A stretch of 8,934 nucleotides of DNA from Pseudomonadota bacterium (GTDB taxonomy: Bacteria > Pseudomonadota > Gammaproteobacteria > Burkholderiales > Burkholderiaceae_C): contig JAEZEB010000346.1 of the NCBI GenBank assembly GCA_023438115.1, positions 1-8,934 on the forward strand. Reading direction: 5' to 3'. Each line of letters opens with the position of its first letter. Within the stretch, counting starts at the first letter, position 1. Below, in pieces: positions 1-5,798 of the stretch. Under the pieces are notes generated by a model, which saw nothing but the letters and a program-made list of their open reading frames with translations, had not been told where the DNA came from and did not search any database. A program made the position numbers and the translations under genes.

Positions 1-46
1 CGGCGGCGCCGCCGCGTCTTCACCGCCGGGTCACGGTTTCCATCGC

Positions 47-80
47 TTTGTTTCGCGCGCCGTTACGTGCGCGAAACAAA
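47..80. repeat. Perfect 12-bp inverted repeat after the AI-2E gene
   Basis: TTTGTTTCGCGC (47-58) is matched exactly by its reverse complement at 69-80, with a 10-base loop. It begins 9 bases after the AI-2E stop codon. The position suggests a transcription terminator or mRNA 3'-end stabiliser. The strand after the stem lacks a T-run in either direction, so it is not a canonical intrinsic terminator. Nothing else supportable lies in bases 1-88, apart from a 14-base GC palindrome at 1-14 on the window edge. Confidence 0.6.
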
Positions 81-88
81 CACCGGCT

Positions 89-1165
89 TCAGGAGCCTTT
101 GTTGGCGCGCACGGTGGCCAGCATGTCCCAGCTCACGAGGAACATCGCGGCGATCACGGGACCGATCACGAAGCCGTTGAGGCCGAACACCACGATGCCG
201 CCCAGCGTGGCCACGAGCACCAGGTAGTCGGGCATGCGCGTGTCCTTGCCGACCAGGATGGGGCGCAGCACGTTGTCGACCAGGCCGATGACGAGGCCGC
301 CCCACACCGTGAGGCCGATGCCCTGCAGCATCTGGCCGTTGAAGAAGAACCAGATCGCCACCGGCGCCCACACCAGCGCGGCGCCCACGGCCGGCAGCAG
401 CGAGAACAGCGCCATCACGGCGCCCCACAGCACGGCGCCAGGGATGCCCAGCACGCCGAAGGCGATCCCGCCCAGCGCGCCCTGCACCAGGGCGACGACG
501 ATGTTGCCCTTGACCGTGGCGCGCACCACGGTGGCGAACTGGCGCATCAGCCGCTCGGTGTGCAGCGGCTGCAGCGGGATGGAGCGCTGGATGCCCTTGG
601 TGAGCCGCTCGCCGTCGCGGAACAGGAAGAACACGATGTACAGCATGACGAAGAAGGCCACGATGAAGTCCAGCGTGACCTGGCCGATGCTCATGACGCG
701 CGAGGTGAGCACCTGGCTGCTGGCGGACAAGGCGGCGATCAGCTTCTGCTGCAGCATGGCGAAGTCCAGGATGCCGAAGCGCTGCAGCATGGATTGCGCC
801 CATTGCGGCAACGCCTCGATGAAGCCCTGGAAGAAGGCGCCGATGCGGATCTCGCCGGAGCGCATGCGCTCGACGAACACCGAGGCTTCCTGCGTGACCG
901 CCGCGGCCACCATGGACATCGGCAGGATCACGATGAGCAGCACCACGGTGAGCGTGGCGGCCGCGGCCATGTTGGGACGGCCGTGGCTGCCCTTGAGGAA
1001 GCGCTGGTAGAGCGGCCAGAAGACGATGGCGATGAAGACCGCCCAGCAGACCGCGCCGAAGAAGGGCCAGATGATGAGCGCGAACAGCAGCGAGGCCAGC
1101 CCCACCAGCATCAGCAGCGACTTGAATTCGAGCTCGGAGCTCTTCAGCGGATCGGGTGAACTCAT
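89..1165 (-). CDS. AI-2E family (YdiK-like) membrane transporter
   Basis: This 358-residue polytopic inner-membrane protein belongs to the AI-2E/PerM family, whose members have been linked to autoinducer-2 export, Na+/H+ exchange or solute efflux; the substrate here is unknown. Hydrophobic segments lie at about residues 17-36, 38-54, 67-90, 160-184, 222-243, 246-275, 283-300 and 313-345. A soluble region at about 91-158 separates the third and fourth, as is usual in the family. The C-terminal hallmark is visible: DNVLRPILVG at 297-306, then a glycine-rich helix ending GPVIAAM at 335-341. This region recalls E. coli YdiK. Length is normal. The start at 1165 (MSSPDP) is the first ATG that gives a family-like N-terminus, but it lacks a clear Shine-Dalgarno and lies only 15 bases past the terminator of the preceding gene. 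A downstream start at Met19 is possible but would cut into the first helix. Functional linkage to the Liv genes is doubtful. Confidence 0.9.
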   Translation of the reverse strand: MSSPDPLKSSELEFKSLLMLVGLASLLFALIIWPFFGAVCWAVFIAIVFWPLYQRFLKGSHGRPNMAAAATLTVVLLIVILPMSMVAAAVTQEASVFVERMRSGEIRIGAFFQGFIEALPQWAQSMLQRFGILDFAMLQQKLIAALSASSQVLTSRVMSIGQVTLDFIVAFFVMLYIVFFLFRDGERLTKGIQRSIPLQPLHTERLMRQFATVVRATVKGNIVVALVQGALGGIAFGVLGIPGAVLWGAVMALFSLLPAVGAALVWAPVAIWFFFNGQMLQGIGLTVWGGLVIGLVDNVLRPILVGKDTRMPDYLVLVATLGGIVVFGLNGFVIGPVIAAMFLVSWDMLATVRANKGS

Positions 1166-1180
1166 CCGCGGGAGGGTAGC

Positions 1181-1207
1181 AAAAAAAGGCCGCCTTCCGG
1201 CGGCCTT
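1181..1207 (-). terminator. Intrinsic terminator of the SBP-1 gene
   Basis: Read on the minus strand this is AAGGCCGCC, loop GGAA, GGCGGCCTT, overlapping a run of seven T. The 9-bp stem is perfect, has a GNRA tetraloop and ends in a U-tract, so it is a textbook rho-independent terminator. It starts 20 bases after the SBP-1 stop. It also sits just upstream of the AI-2E start at 1165, so that gene needs read-through or a promoter inside SBP-1. Confidence 0.9.
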
Positions 1208-1227
1208 GCTGTCCCCGTGCGCGGCGG

Positions 1228-2391
1228 CTATTTCACGTAGTCCGAAACCACCTTCCACCGCCCGTCCTGGATCTGCGACATCCGCGACAGGTCGTTGCCC
1301 AGGCGCTTCTTCGGGCCGAACGACATCTCGGGGCCGCCGAAGATGTCGCCGGGGAAGCGCATGCTGTCCATGGCCTTGATGAAGCCCTCGGTGGTGAGGT
1401 TGGGCCCGGCCGCGGCGGCCGCGCGCGCGAAGGCGTCGATCGCCTGGTAGCCGTAGACCGAGAACACCGTGGGGTCCTCGTTGAACTTCGTCTTGTACTT
1501 GTTGGCCCAGAAGCGGATCGGCTGCGCGGCTTCGTCCAGGTAGGGGTGCTGCGAGGTGTGCGTGGCGTACAGGCCGTCCATCGCCTTGCCGCCCAGCTTG
1601 TGGATCAGGTCCGTGTAGGCGGCGCTGGAGCCGACGAACACCGGGTTGTAGCCGGTCTTGCGCGCCTCGCCGATCGCGCCGATGGTCTCGCGGATGATGG
1701 TGCCCAGCACCACCATGTCGCAGTTGGCGGACTTCAGGCGCGCGATCTGCGAGGAGAAGTCCGTCGCGCCGCGCTTGTAGGTGGTCTTCTCGGCGAGCTC
1801 CATGCCTCCGGCCTTGAGGCCCGCCTCGGCGCCGCGCATCACCTCCAGGCCGAACTCGTCGTCCTGGTACATCGTGCAGATCTTCCTGGCCCCTTTCTCC
1901 TTGGCCAGCCGCGGCACCACGGTGCGCATCTGGTCGTAGTAGGTGGCGGCGAAGGAGTACTTCAGGCGGTGGAAGGGCTCGTACATCTCGCGCGCCGCCG
2001 TCACCGGAAAGAAGTTGATCACGTTCTTCTCGAACTGCACCGGCATCGCCGCCATGTTCTGCGCCGTGCCGATGTGGCCGACCATCGCGAAGATCCTGTC
2101 CTGGTTCACCAGCTTCTGCGCCGAGAGCACGGCCTTGCGTGGATCGTAGGCGGAGTCCTCGACGACCAGCCGCAGCTTGCGGCCGTTGACGCCGCCCTGC
2201 TCGTTGATCTCGTCGACGCGCAGCATCATGCCCAGGCGCACCTGTTTGCCGAAGCCGGCGATGGGACCCGAGAGGTCCTGGATCGAGCCGAGGACGATCT
2301 CGTCCTTCGAGACGCCCTGGTTGCTGTTCTGCGCGGACGCGAGGCCGCACGCGAGGGACAGGGCGGCCAGGGTGGCGGTTCGGAGCTTCAT
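1228..2391 (-). CDS. Periplasmic ABC substrate-binding protein, Liv/HAAT type (SBP-1)
   Basis: This 387-residue type I periplasmic binding protein (Peripla_BP_6/LivK-like) delivers ligand to a LivHMGF permease. The N-terminus is a Sec signal peptide: basic MKLR, a hydrophobic core, and probable cleavage after ASA at residue 20. The mature protein opens with a strand and the LSGPIAGFGKQ ligand-loop region (40-50), then YDPRKAV (82-88), GTAQNMAAMPVQFEKN (108-123), RGATDFSS (207-214) and FNEDPTVFSVYGY (303-315). It aligns without gaps to SBP-2, with about 72% identity over residues 21-387 by hand count; the least similar part is about 346-360. The start at 2391 is backed by GGAGG (complement of 2399-2403) 7 bases upstream. 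It has a candidate promoter and its own terminator, so it is probably a separate unit. Family members bind branched-chain amino acids, amides, urea or aromatic and aliphatic acids, so specificity is open. Confidence 0.95.
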   Translation of the reverse strand: MKLRTATLAALSLACGLASAQNSNQGVSKDEIVLGSIQDLSGPIAGFGKQVRLGMMLRVDEINEQGGVNGRKLRLVVEDSAYDPRKAVLSAQKLVNQDRIFAMVGHIGTAQNMAAMPVQFEKNVINFFPVTAAREMYEPFHRLKYSFAATYYDQMRTVVPRLAKEKGARKICTMYQDDEFGLEVMRGAEAGLKAGGMELAEKTTYKRGATDFSSQIARLKSANCDMVVLGTIIRETIGAIGEARKTGYNPVFVGSSAAYTDLIHKLGGKAMDGLYATHTSQHPYLDEAAQPIRFWANKYKTKFNEDPTVFSVYGYQAIDAFARAAAAAGPNLTTEGFIKAMDSMRFPGDIFGGPEMSFGPKKRLGNDLSRMSQIQDGRWKVVSDYVK

Positions 2392-2424
2392 CGGGATGCC
2401 TCCACGGGGGTGTAAGTGCTAAGC

Positions 2425-2452
2425 ATTCTTTCCCGCGGGGTGGCAGCGTCAA
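2425..2452 (-). promoter_or_regulatory. Candidate sigma-70 promoter for SBP-1
   Basis: On the minus strand TTGACG (complement of 2447-2452; 5 of 6 to the -35 consensus) is followed after 16 bases by AAGAAT (complement of 2425-2430; 4 of 6 to TATAAT). It lies between the terminator of the upstream unit and the SBP-1 start and would give a leader of roughly 25 bases containing the GGAGG site. An imperfect dyad AGTGCT/AGCATT overlaps the -10 side (about 2414-2427). A second dyad, CACTA-GG-TAGTG (2465-2476), lies just upstream of the -35. Either could be an operator. This is inferred from consensus only. Confidence 0.5.
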
Positions 2453-2482
2453 GATGGCGCTTTCCACTAGGTAGTGACCATG

Positions 2483-2507
2483 AAAAAAGCCGCCTCGCGG
2501 CGGCCTT
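2483..2507 (-). terminator. Intrinsic terminator after SBP-2
   Basis: The minus strand reads AAGGCCGCC, loop GCGA, GGCGGCTT, continuing into a run of six T. The stem is about 9 bp with one G-U pair and a GNRA loop. It closely resembles the terminator behind SBP-1. It lies 68 bases past the SBP-2 stop, with a dyad repeat element occupying most of that gap. It probably ends the liv-ligase-SBP-2 transcript. Confidence 0.85.
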
Positions 2508-2513
2508 CGTGGA

Positions 2514-2568
2514 CCTTGTCATCCCGGGCTTGACCCGCAACGACAAGGGAATGGTCCGGATGACAAGG
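2514..2568. repeat. Dyad repeat element, copy 1 (SBP-2 3' spacer)
   Basis: The 55-base element is bounded by a perfect 9-bp inverted repeat, CCTTGTCAT (2514-2522) and ATGACAAGG (2560-2568). Just inside the left end is CCCGGGCTTGACCCGC, kin to the GCGGGCTTGACCCGC core of copy 2, but here the inner hairpins have decayed. It sits between the SBP-2 stop codon and its terminator. The same borders bound copy 2; copy 3 has the shorter TGTCAT/ATGACA version. Confidence 0.8.
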
Positions 2569-2575
2569 CGGGGGC

Positions 2576-3739
2576 TTACTTCAGGTAGTCCGAAACCACC
2601 ACCCACTTGCCGTTCTGGATCTGCGACAGGCGGGTCTGGTCGTTGCCCAGGCGCTTGGTCGCGGTGTACGAGCTGCCGGCCGAGCCGAACATGTCGGGCT
2701 CGAACACCATCGTGTCCATCGTCTTGACGAAGGTGTCGGTGGTGAGGTTGGGGCCGGCCTTCTGCGCCGCCTTGATGAACTGGTCGATGATGATGTAGCC
2801 GTAGACCGAGAACACCGTGGGATCCTCGTTGAACTTCGTCTTGTACTTGTTGGCCCAGAAGCGCAGCGGCTGCGAGGCCTCGTCCAGGTAGGGGTGCTGC
2901 ACCGTCATGGCGGCGTACAGGCCGTCCATCGCCGGGCCGCCCAGCTTGTGGATCAGGTCCGTGTAGGCCGCGCTGGAGCCCACGAAGATCGGGTTGAAGC
3001 CGCTCTTCTTCGCCGTGCCGATGGTGCCGATGGTCTCGCGGATGATGGTGCCCAGCACCACCATCTCGCAGCCGGCGGCCTTCATGCGCGCCACCTGCGA
3101 GGAGAAGTCGGTGGCGCCGCGCTTGTAGGTGGTCTTCTCGGTGAACTCCACGCCGATGGTCTTGAGGCCCGCCTCGGCGCCGCGCAGGATCTCCAGGCCG
3201 AAGTCGTCGTCCTGGTAGATCGTGCAGACCTTCTTGACGTTCTTTTCCTTCACCAGCTTGGGCACGGCCAGGCGGACCTGGTCGTAGTAGGTGGCGGCGA
3301 AGGAGTACTTCAGGCGGTGCAGCGGCTCGTACATCTCGCGCGCCGCGGTGATGGGGAAGAAGTTGACGATGTTCTTCTCGAACTGCACCGGCATGGCCGC
3401 CATGTTCTGGGCGGTGCCCAGGTGGCCGGCGACGATGAACACCTTGTCCTGGTTCACCAGCTTCTGGGCGGCCAGGACCGCCTTGCGCGGGTCGTAGCCG
3501 TCGTCCTCCGCCACCAGCTTGAGCTTGCGGCCATGGATGCTGCCCTGTTCGTTCAGCTCCTCGATGCGCAGGAGCATGCCGTTGCGCGCCTGCTTGCCGT
3601 AGCCGGCGAGCGGGCCCGACATGTCCAGGATGGTGCCGATCAGGATCTCGTTCTTGCTCACGCCCTGCTGCTGCGCGAAGGCGGGAACGCAACCCAGGGC
3701 CGTGATAGCGGCGGCCGCGAGGGTGGACTTCAAGGTCAT
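2576..3739 (-). CDS. Periplasmic ABC substrate-binding protein, Liv/HAAT type (SBP-2)
   Basis: This 387-residue Peripla_BP_6-type periplasmic receptor is the last gene of the liv-ligase unit and presumably the main binding protein of the LivHMGF importer. The signal peptide ends at AFA (residues 20-22), with QQQGVSK at the mature N-terminus. Cys17 lies in the core but follows ALG rather than a proper lipobox, so a soluble periplasmic protein is more likely than a lipoprotein. Motifs match SBP-1 at the same residue numbers: SGPLAGYGKQ (41-50), GTAQNMAAMPVQFEKN (108-123), RGATDFSS (207-214) and FNEDPTVFSVYGY (303-315). The start at 3739 has GGAG about 8 bases upstream. A second ATG five bases earlier (3744) opens only ATG-ACA-TGA and is not the start. 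The gap to the upstream ligase gene is 129 bases, mostly repeat, and I saw no convincing promoter there. The ligand is not predictable from sequence alone. Confidence 0.95.
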   Translation of the reverse strand: MTLKSTLAAAAITALGCVPAFAQQQGVSKNEILIGTILDMSGPLAGYGKQARNGMLLRIEELNEQGSIHGRKLKLVAEDDGYDPRKAVLAAQKLVNQDKVFIVAGHLGTAQNMAAMPVQFEKNIVNFFPITAAREMYEPLHRLKYSFAATYYDQVRLAVPKLVKEKNVKKVCTIYQDDDFGLEILRGAEAGLKTIGVEFTEKTTYKRGATDFSSQVARMKAAGCEMVVLGTIIRETIGTIGTAKKSGFNPIFVGSSAAYTDLIHKLGGPAMDGLYAAMTVQHPYLDEASQPLRFWANKYKTKFNEDPTVFSVYGYIIIDQFIKAAQKAGPNLTTDTFVKTMDTMVFEPDMFGSAGSSYTATKRLGNDQTRLSQIQNGKWVVVSDYLK

Positions 3740-3770
3740 GTCATGGTCTCCGTTGGTGGTTGAAAATTGC

Positions 3771-3855
3771 CCTTGTCATTGCGGGCTTGACCCGCAATCC
3801 ATGCGGCGCGTGGTCAGGCGCGGCCTGGATCCCGGTCCAGCCCGGGATGACAAGG
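3771..3855. repeat. Dyad repeat element, copy 2 (ligase/SBP-2 spacer)
   Basis: The 85-base element has the same 9-bp ends as copy 1, CCTTGTCAT (3771-3779) and ATGACAAGG (3847-3855). Inside are two hairpins: ATTGCGGGC-TTG-ACCCGCAAT with one mismatch (3778-3798), and ATCCCGG/CCGGGAT (3829-3848). Between them is about 30 bases of extra sequence not seen in copy 3. It starts 13 bases after the ligase stop codon and fills most of the 129-base spacer. Confidence 0.85.
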
Positions 3856-3868
3856 TCGGGGTGCATGC

Positions 3869-5725
3869 TTACCGGTACATCGCCTCGATCTGCTGCGCAT
3901 ATTTCTGCTGCACCAGCTTGCGCTTGAGCTTCATCGTCGGCGTGAGCTCCTCGTCTTCCGCGGTCAGCTGCGTGTCGAGGAGGAAGAACTTCTTGACCTG
4001 TTCCACGCGCGCGAACTTCCTGTTCACGCGGTCGATCTCGGCCTGGATGAGCGCCTGGATCTCCGGCGCGCGCGTGAGGGAGGCGTAGTTGGAGAAGGGC
4101 ACGTCGTTGTCCTGCGCGTACTTCTCCACGTTCTCCTGGTCGATCATGATGATCACAGTGAGGTAGGGGCGCTTGTCGCCGATCACCACCGCGTCGGTGA
4201 TGTAGGGCGAGAACTTCAGCTCGTTCTCGAATTCGCTGGGCGTGACGTTCTTGCCGCCGGCCGTGATGATGATGTCCTTCATCCGGTCGGTGATGCGGAA
4301 GTAGCCTTCCTCGTCCACCAGGCCCACGTCGCCGGTGCGCAGCCAGCCTTCGGGGTCGATGGCCTCCCGGGTCTTCTCCGGCTGGTTCAGGTAGCCCATG
4401 AACACGTTGGGGCCGCGCACGAGGATCTCCCCGGTCTGCGGATCGAGCTTCACCTCGTTGTAGCTCGCGGCCGGCCCGATGGAGCCCGGCTTGATGCGCG
4501 CCGCCGGCACGCCGGTGGCGGCGCCGCAGGTCTCCGTCATGCCCCACACCTCCAGCATGGGCACGCCCAGCGCGAGGTACCAGCGCACCAGGTCGGGCGA
4601 GATCGGCGCCGCGCCGGTGACCAGGAAGCGCGAGCGGTCGATGCCCATCATCTTGCGCACGTTGGACAGGGCCAGCGCGTTCGCCACCGCCCACTGCGCC
4701 TTGAGCCAGCCGTCCACCGGCTGGCCCGCCAGGATGCGGTCGGCGATGCGCGTGCCCACGCCGATCGACCAGGCATAGGCGGCCTGCTGCAGGCGGCTGG
4801 CTTCCTTCAGCGCGATCATCACGCCGGAATAGAACTTCTCCCACACGCGGGGCACGGCGGTGAACACGGTGGGCGCGATCTCGCGCACGTTCTCCGGCAC
4901 CGTCTCGGGGTTCTCGACGAAATTGAGCTTCGCGCCCGTGTAGAGCGAGAAGTACTCGCCGCCCATGCGCTCGGCGATATGGCACAGCGGCAGGAAGCAC
5001 ATGCACTCGTCGTTCTCGTCACGCGAGATGAGCGTGTTGTAGCCGCGCACGGTGTAGACCAGGCCGCGGTGCGAATGCATCGCGCCCTTGGGCTTGCCCG
5101 TGGTGCCCGAGGTGTAGACCAGGATGGCCAGGTCCTCGGGCTTCACCTGCTGCACGCGCTCCTGCACGGCGCCGGGATGCTGCGCGTTGTACTCGCGCCC
5201 CAGGCGCCGCAGTTCGTCCAGGCTGATCACGCCGGGGTCCTGCAGGTCGCGCAGGCCTTCCATGTCGAAGACGACGATCTTCGCCAGCTTCGGCAGCTGG
5301 TCGCGCACCTCCAGGGCCTTGTCCAGCTGCTCGTCGTCCTCGACGAACAGGATCGAAGTGCCGGAGTCCTCGCACAGGTACTGCACCTGCGAGGCCGCGT
5401 CGGTGGGGTAGATGCCGTTGGCCACGCCGCCGCAGGAGAGCACGGCGACGTCCGCCAGCACCCATTCGATGACCGTGTTGGACAGGATGGAGGCGGTGTC
5501 GTGCGGCTGGAAGCCCAGCGCCAGCAGGCCGCCGGCGATCTCGGCGACGGCGTCGCCGGTCTGCTGCCAGCTCCAGCTGCGCCAGATGCCCAGGTCCTTC
5601 TGGCGCATCCACACCTTCGGGCCGCGCTGGGCCACCGCGTTCCAGAACATCGCGGGGATGGTCTCGCCCTGGAGCACGACGCGCGTCTCGGGCTGGATGT
5701 GGGAGAGGTTCCAGAGCTGTCTCAT
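3869..5725 (-). CDS. AMP-forming long-chain acyl-CoA synthetase-type ligase
   Basis: This 618-residue cytoplasmic adenylate-forming enzyme (ANL superfamily, FAA1/FadD15-like) would activate a carboxylic acid with ATP to an acyl-adenylate and then an acyl-CoA. All core motifs are present: the P-loop YTSGTTGKPKGAMHSH at 204-219, the ATP-site WGMTE at 394-398, GWLRTGD at 460-466, the hinge DRMKD at 480-484 followed by GGKNVTP, and a C-terminal PTMKLKRK with the probable catalytic lysine K599. Length fits the family. Sitting between livF and SBP-2 implies that it activates the imported substrate. The family label suggests fatty acids, but aromatic or branched acids are also possible. The start at 5725 (MRQLWNLSH) gives a typical N-terminus. 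It lacks a recognisable Shine-Dalgarno because a repeat ends 7 bases upstream, so translation may depend on coupling or a leaderless-like mode. Confidence 0.94.
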   Translation of the reverse strand: MRQLWNLSHIQPETRVVLQGETIPAMFWNAVAQRGPKVWMRQKDLGIWRSWSWQQTGDAVAEIAGGLLALGFQPHDTASILSNTVIEWVLADVAVLSCGGVANGIYPTDAASQVQYLCEDSGTSILFVEDDEQLDKALEVRDQLPKLAKIVVFDMEGLRDLQDPGVISLDELRRLGREYNAQHPGAVQERVQQVKPEDLAILVYTSGTTGKPKGAMHSHRGLVYTVRGYNTLISRDENDECMCFLPLCHIAERMGGEYFSLYTGAKLNFVENPETVPENVREIAPTVFTAVPRVWEKFYSGVMIALKEASRLQQAAYAWSIGVGTRIADRILAGQPVDGWLKAQWAVANALALSNVRKMMGIDRSRFLVTGAAPISPDLVRWYLALGVPMLEVWGMTETCGAATGVPAARIKPGSIGPAASYNEVKLDPQTGEILVRGPNVFMGYLNQPEKTREAIDPEGWLRTGDVGLVDEEGYFRITDRMKDIIITAGGKNVTPSEFENELKFSPYITDAVVIGDKRPYLTVIIMIDQENVEKYAQDNDVPFSNYASLTRAPEIQALIQAEIDRVNRKFARVEQVKKFFLLDTQLTAEDEELTPTMKLKRKLVQQKYAQQIEAMYR

Positions 5726-5732
5726 CGGAATT

Positions 5733-5788
5733 TGTCATTGCGGGCTTGGCCCGCAATCCATGGATCCCGGCTCAAGGCCGGGATGACA
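5733..5788. repeat. Dyad repeat element, copy 3 (livF/ligase spacer), most intact
   Basis: This 56-base element has borders TGTCAT (5733-5738) and ATGACA (5783-5788). Left hairpin: ATTGCGGGC-TTG-GCCCGCAAT (5737-5757), a perfect 9-bp stem. Centre: ATCCATGGAT palindrome (5756-5765). Right hairpin: ATCCCGGC-TCAAG-GCCGGGAT (5764-5784), a perfect 8-bp stem. The layout is two stem-loops joined by a palindrome within outer inverted ends. It occupies most of the 73-base spacer between the livF stop and the ligase start. Confidence 0.88.
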
Positions 5789-5798
5789 GGGGAATGGT

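Noticed and set aside
1..14. CGGCGGC/GCCGCCG perfect palindrome at the window edge
   Set aside because: It is a short, low-complexity GC palindrome expected by chance in this composition, and its left context is missing.
2332..2391. Lipoprotein signal on the SBPs (Cys15 in SBP-1, Cys17 in SBP-2)
   Set aside because: The residues before each Cys (SLA, ALG) do not form a proper lipobox, and clear AxA signal peptidase I sites follow (ASA at 18-20 in SBP-1, AFA at 20-22 in SBP-2).
1166..2467. Long minus-strand reading frame that runs on from the AI-2E gene and overlaps SBP-1 (a 792-residue fusion)
   Set aside because: The upstream 434 residues are an Arg/Gly/Pro-rich out-of-frame reading of SBP-1 with no domain. 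The AI-2E protein begins cleanly at MSSPDP (1165).
3740..3744. Upstream overlapping ATG before SBP-2 as a regulatory mini-ORF
   Set aside because: It encodes only ATG-ACA-TGA. A two-codon frame next to the true start is likely chance.
1546..3763. Two 289-residue plus-strand frames antisense to SBP-1 and SBP-2
   Set aside because: They mirror each other only because the genes opposite are paralogues. Their composition is His/Arg/Ala/Val-rich, typical of antisense frames in GC-rich DNA, with no domain.
3740..3772. Promoter for SBP-2 in the ligase/SBP-2 spacer
   Set aside because: No pair of -35 and -10 boxes with sensible spacing was found. The AT-rich TTGAAAATTG stretch alone is not enough.
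2388..5006. Minus-strand frames of 434 and 421 residues over SBP-2 and the ligase
   Set aside because: They are low-complexity Arg/Gly/His-rich readings in the wrong frame over well-supported genes.
2514..5788. CRISPR array from the repeated dyad elements
   Set aside because: The copies are more than 1 kb apart, differ in length and lie between genes. There is no regular spacer pattern and no cas gene.
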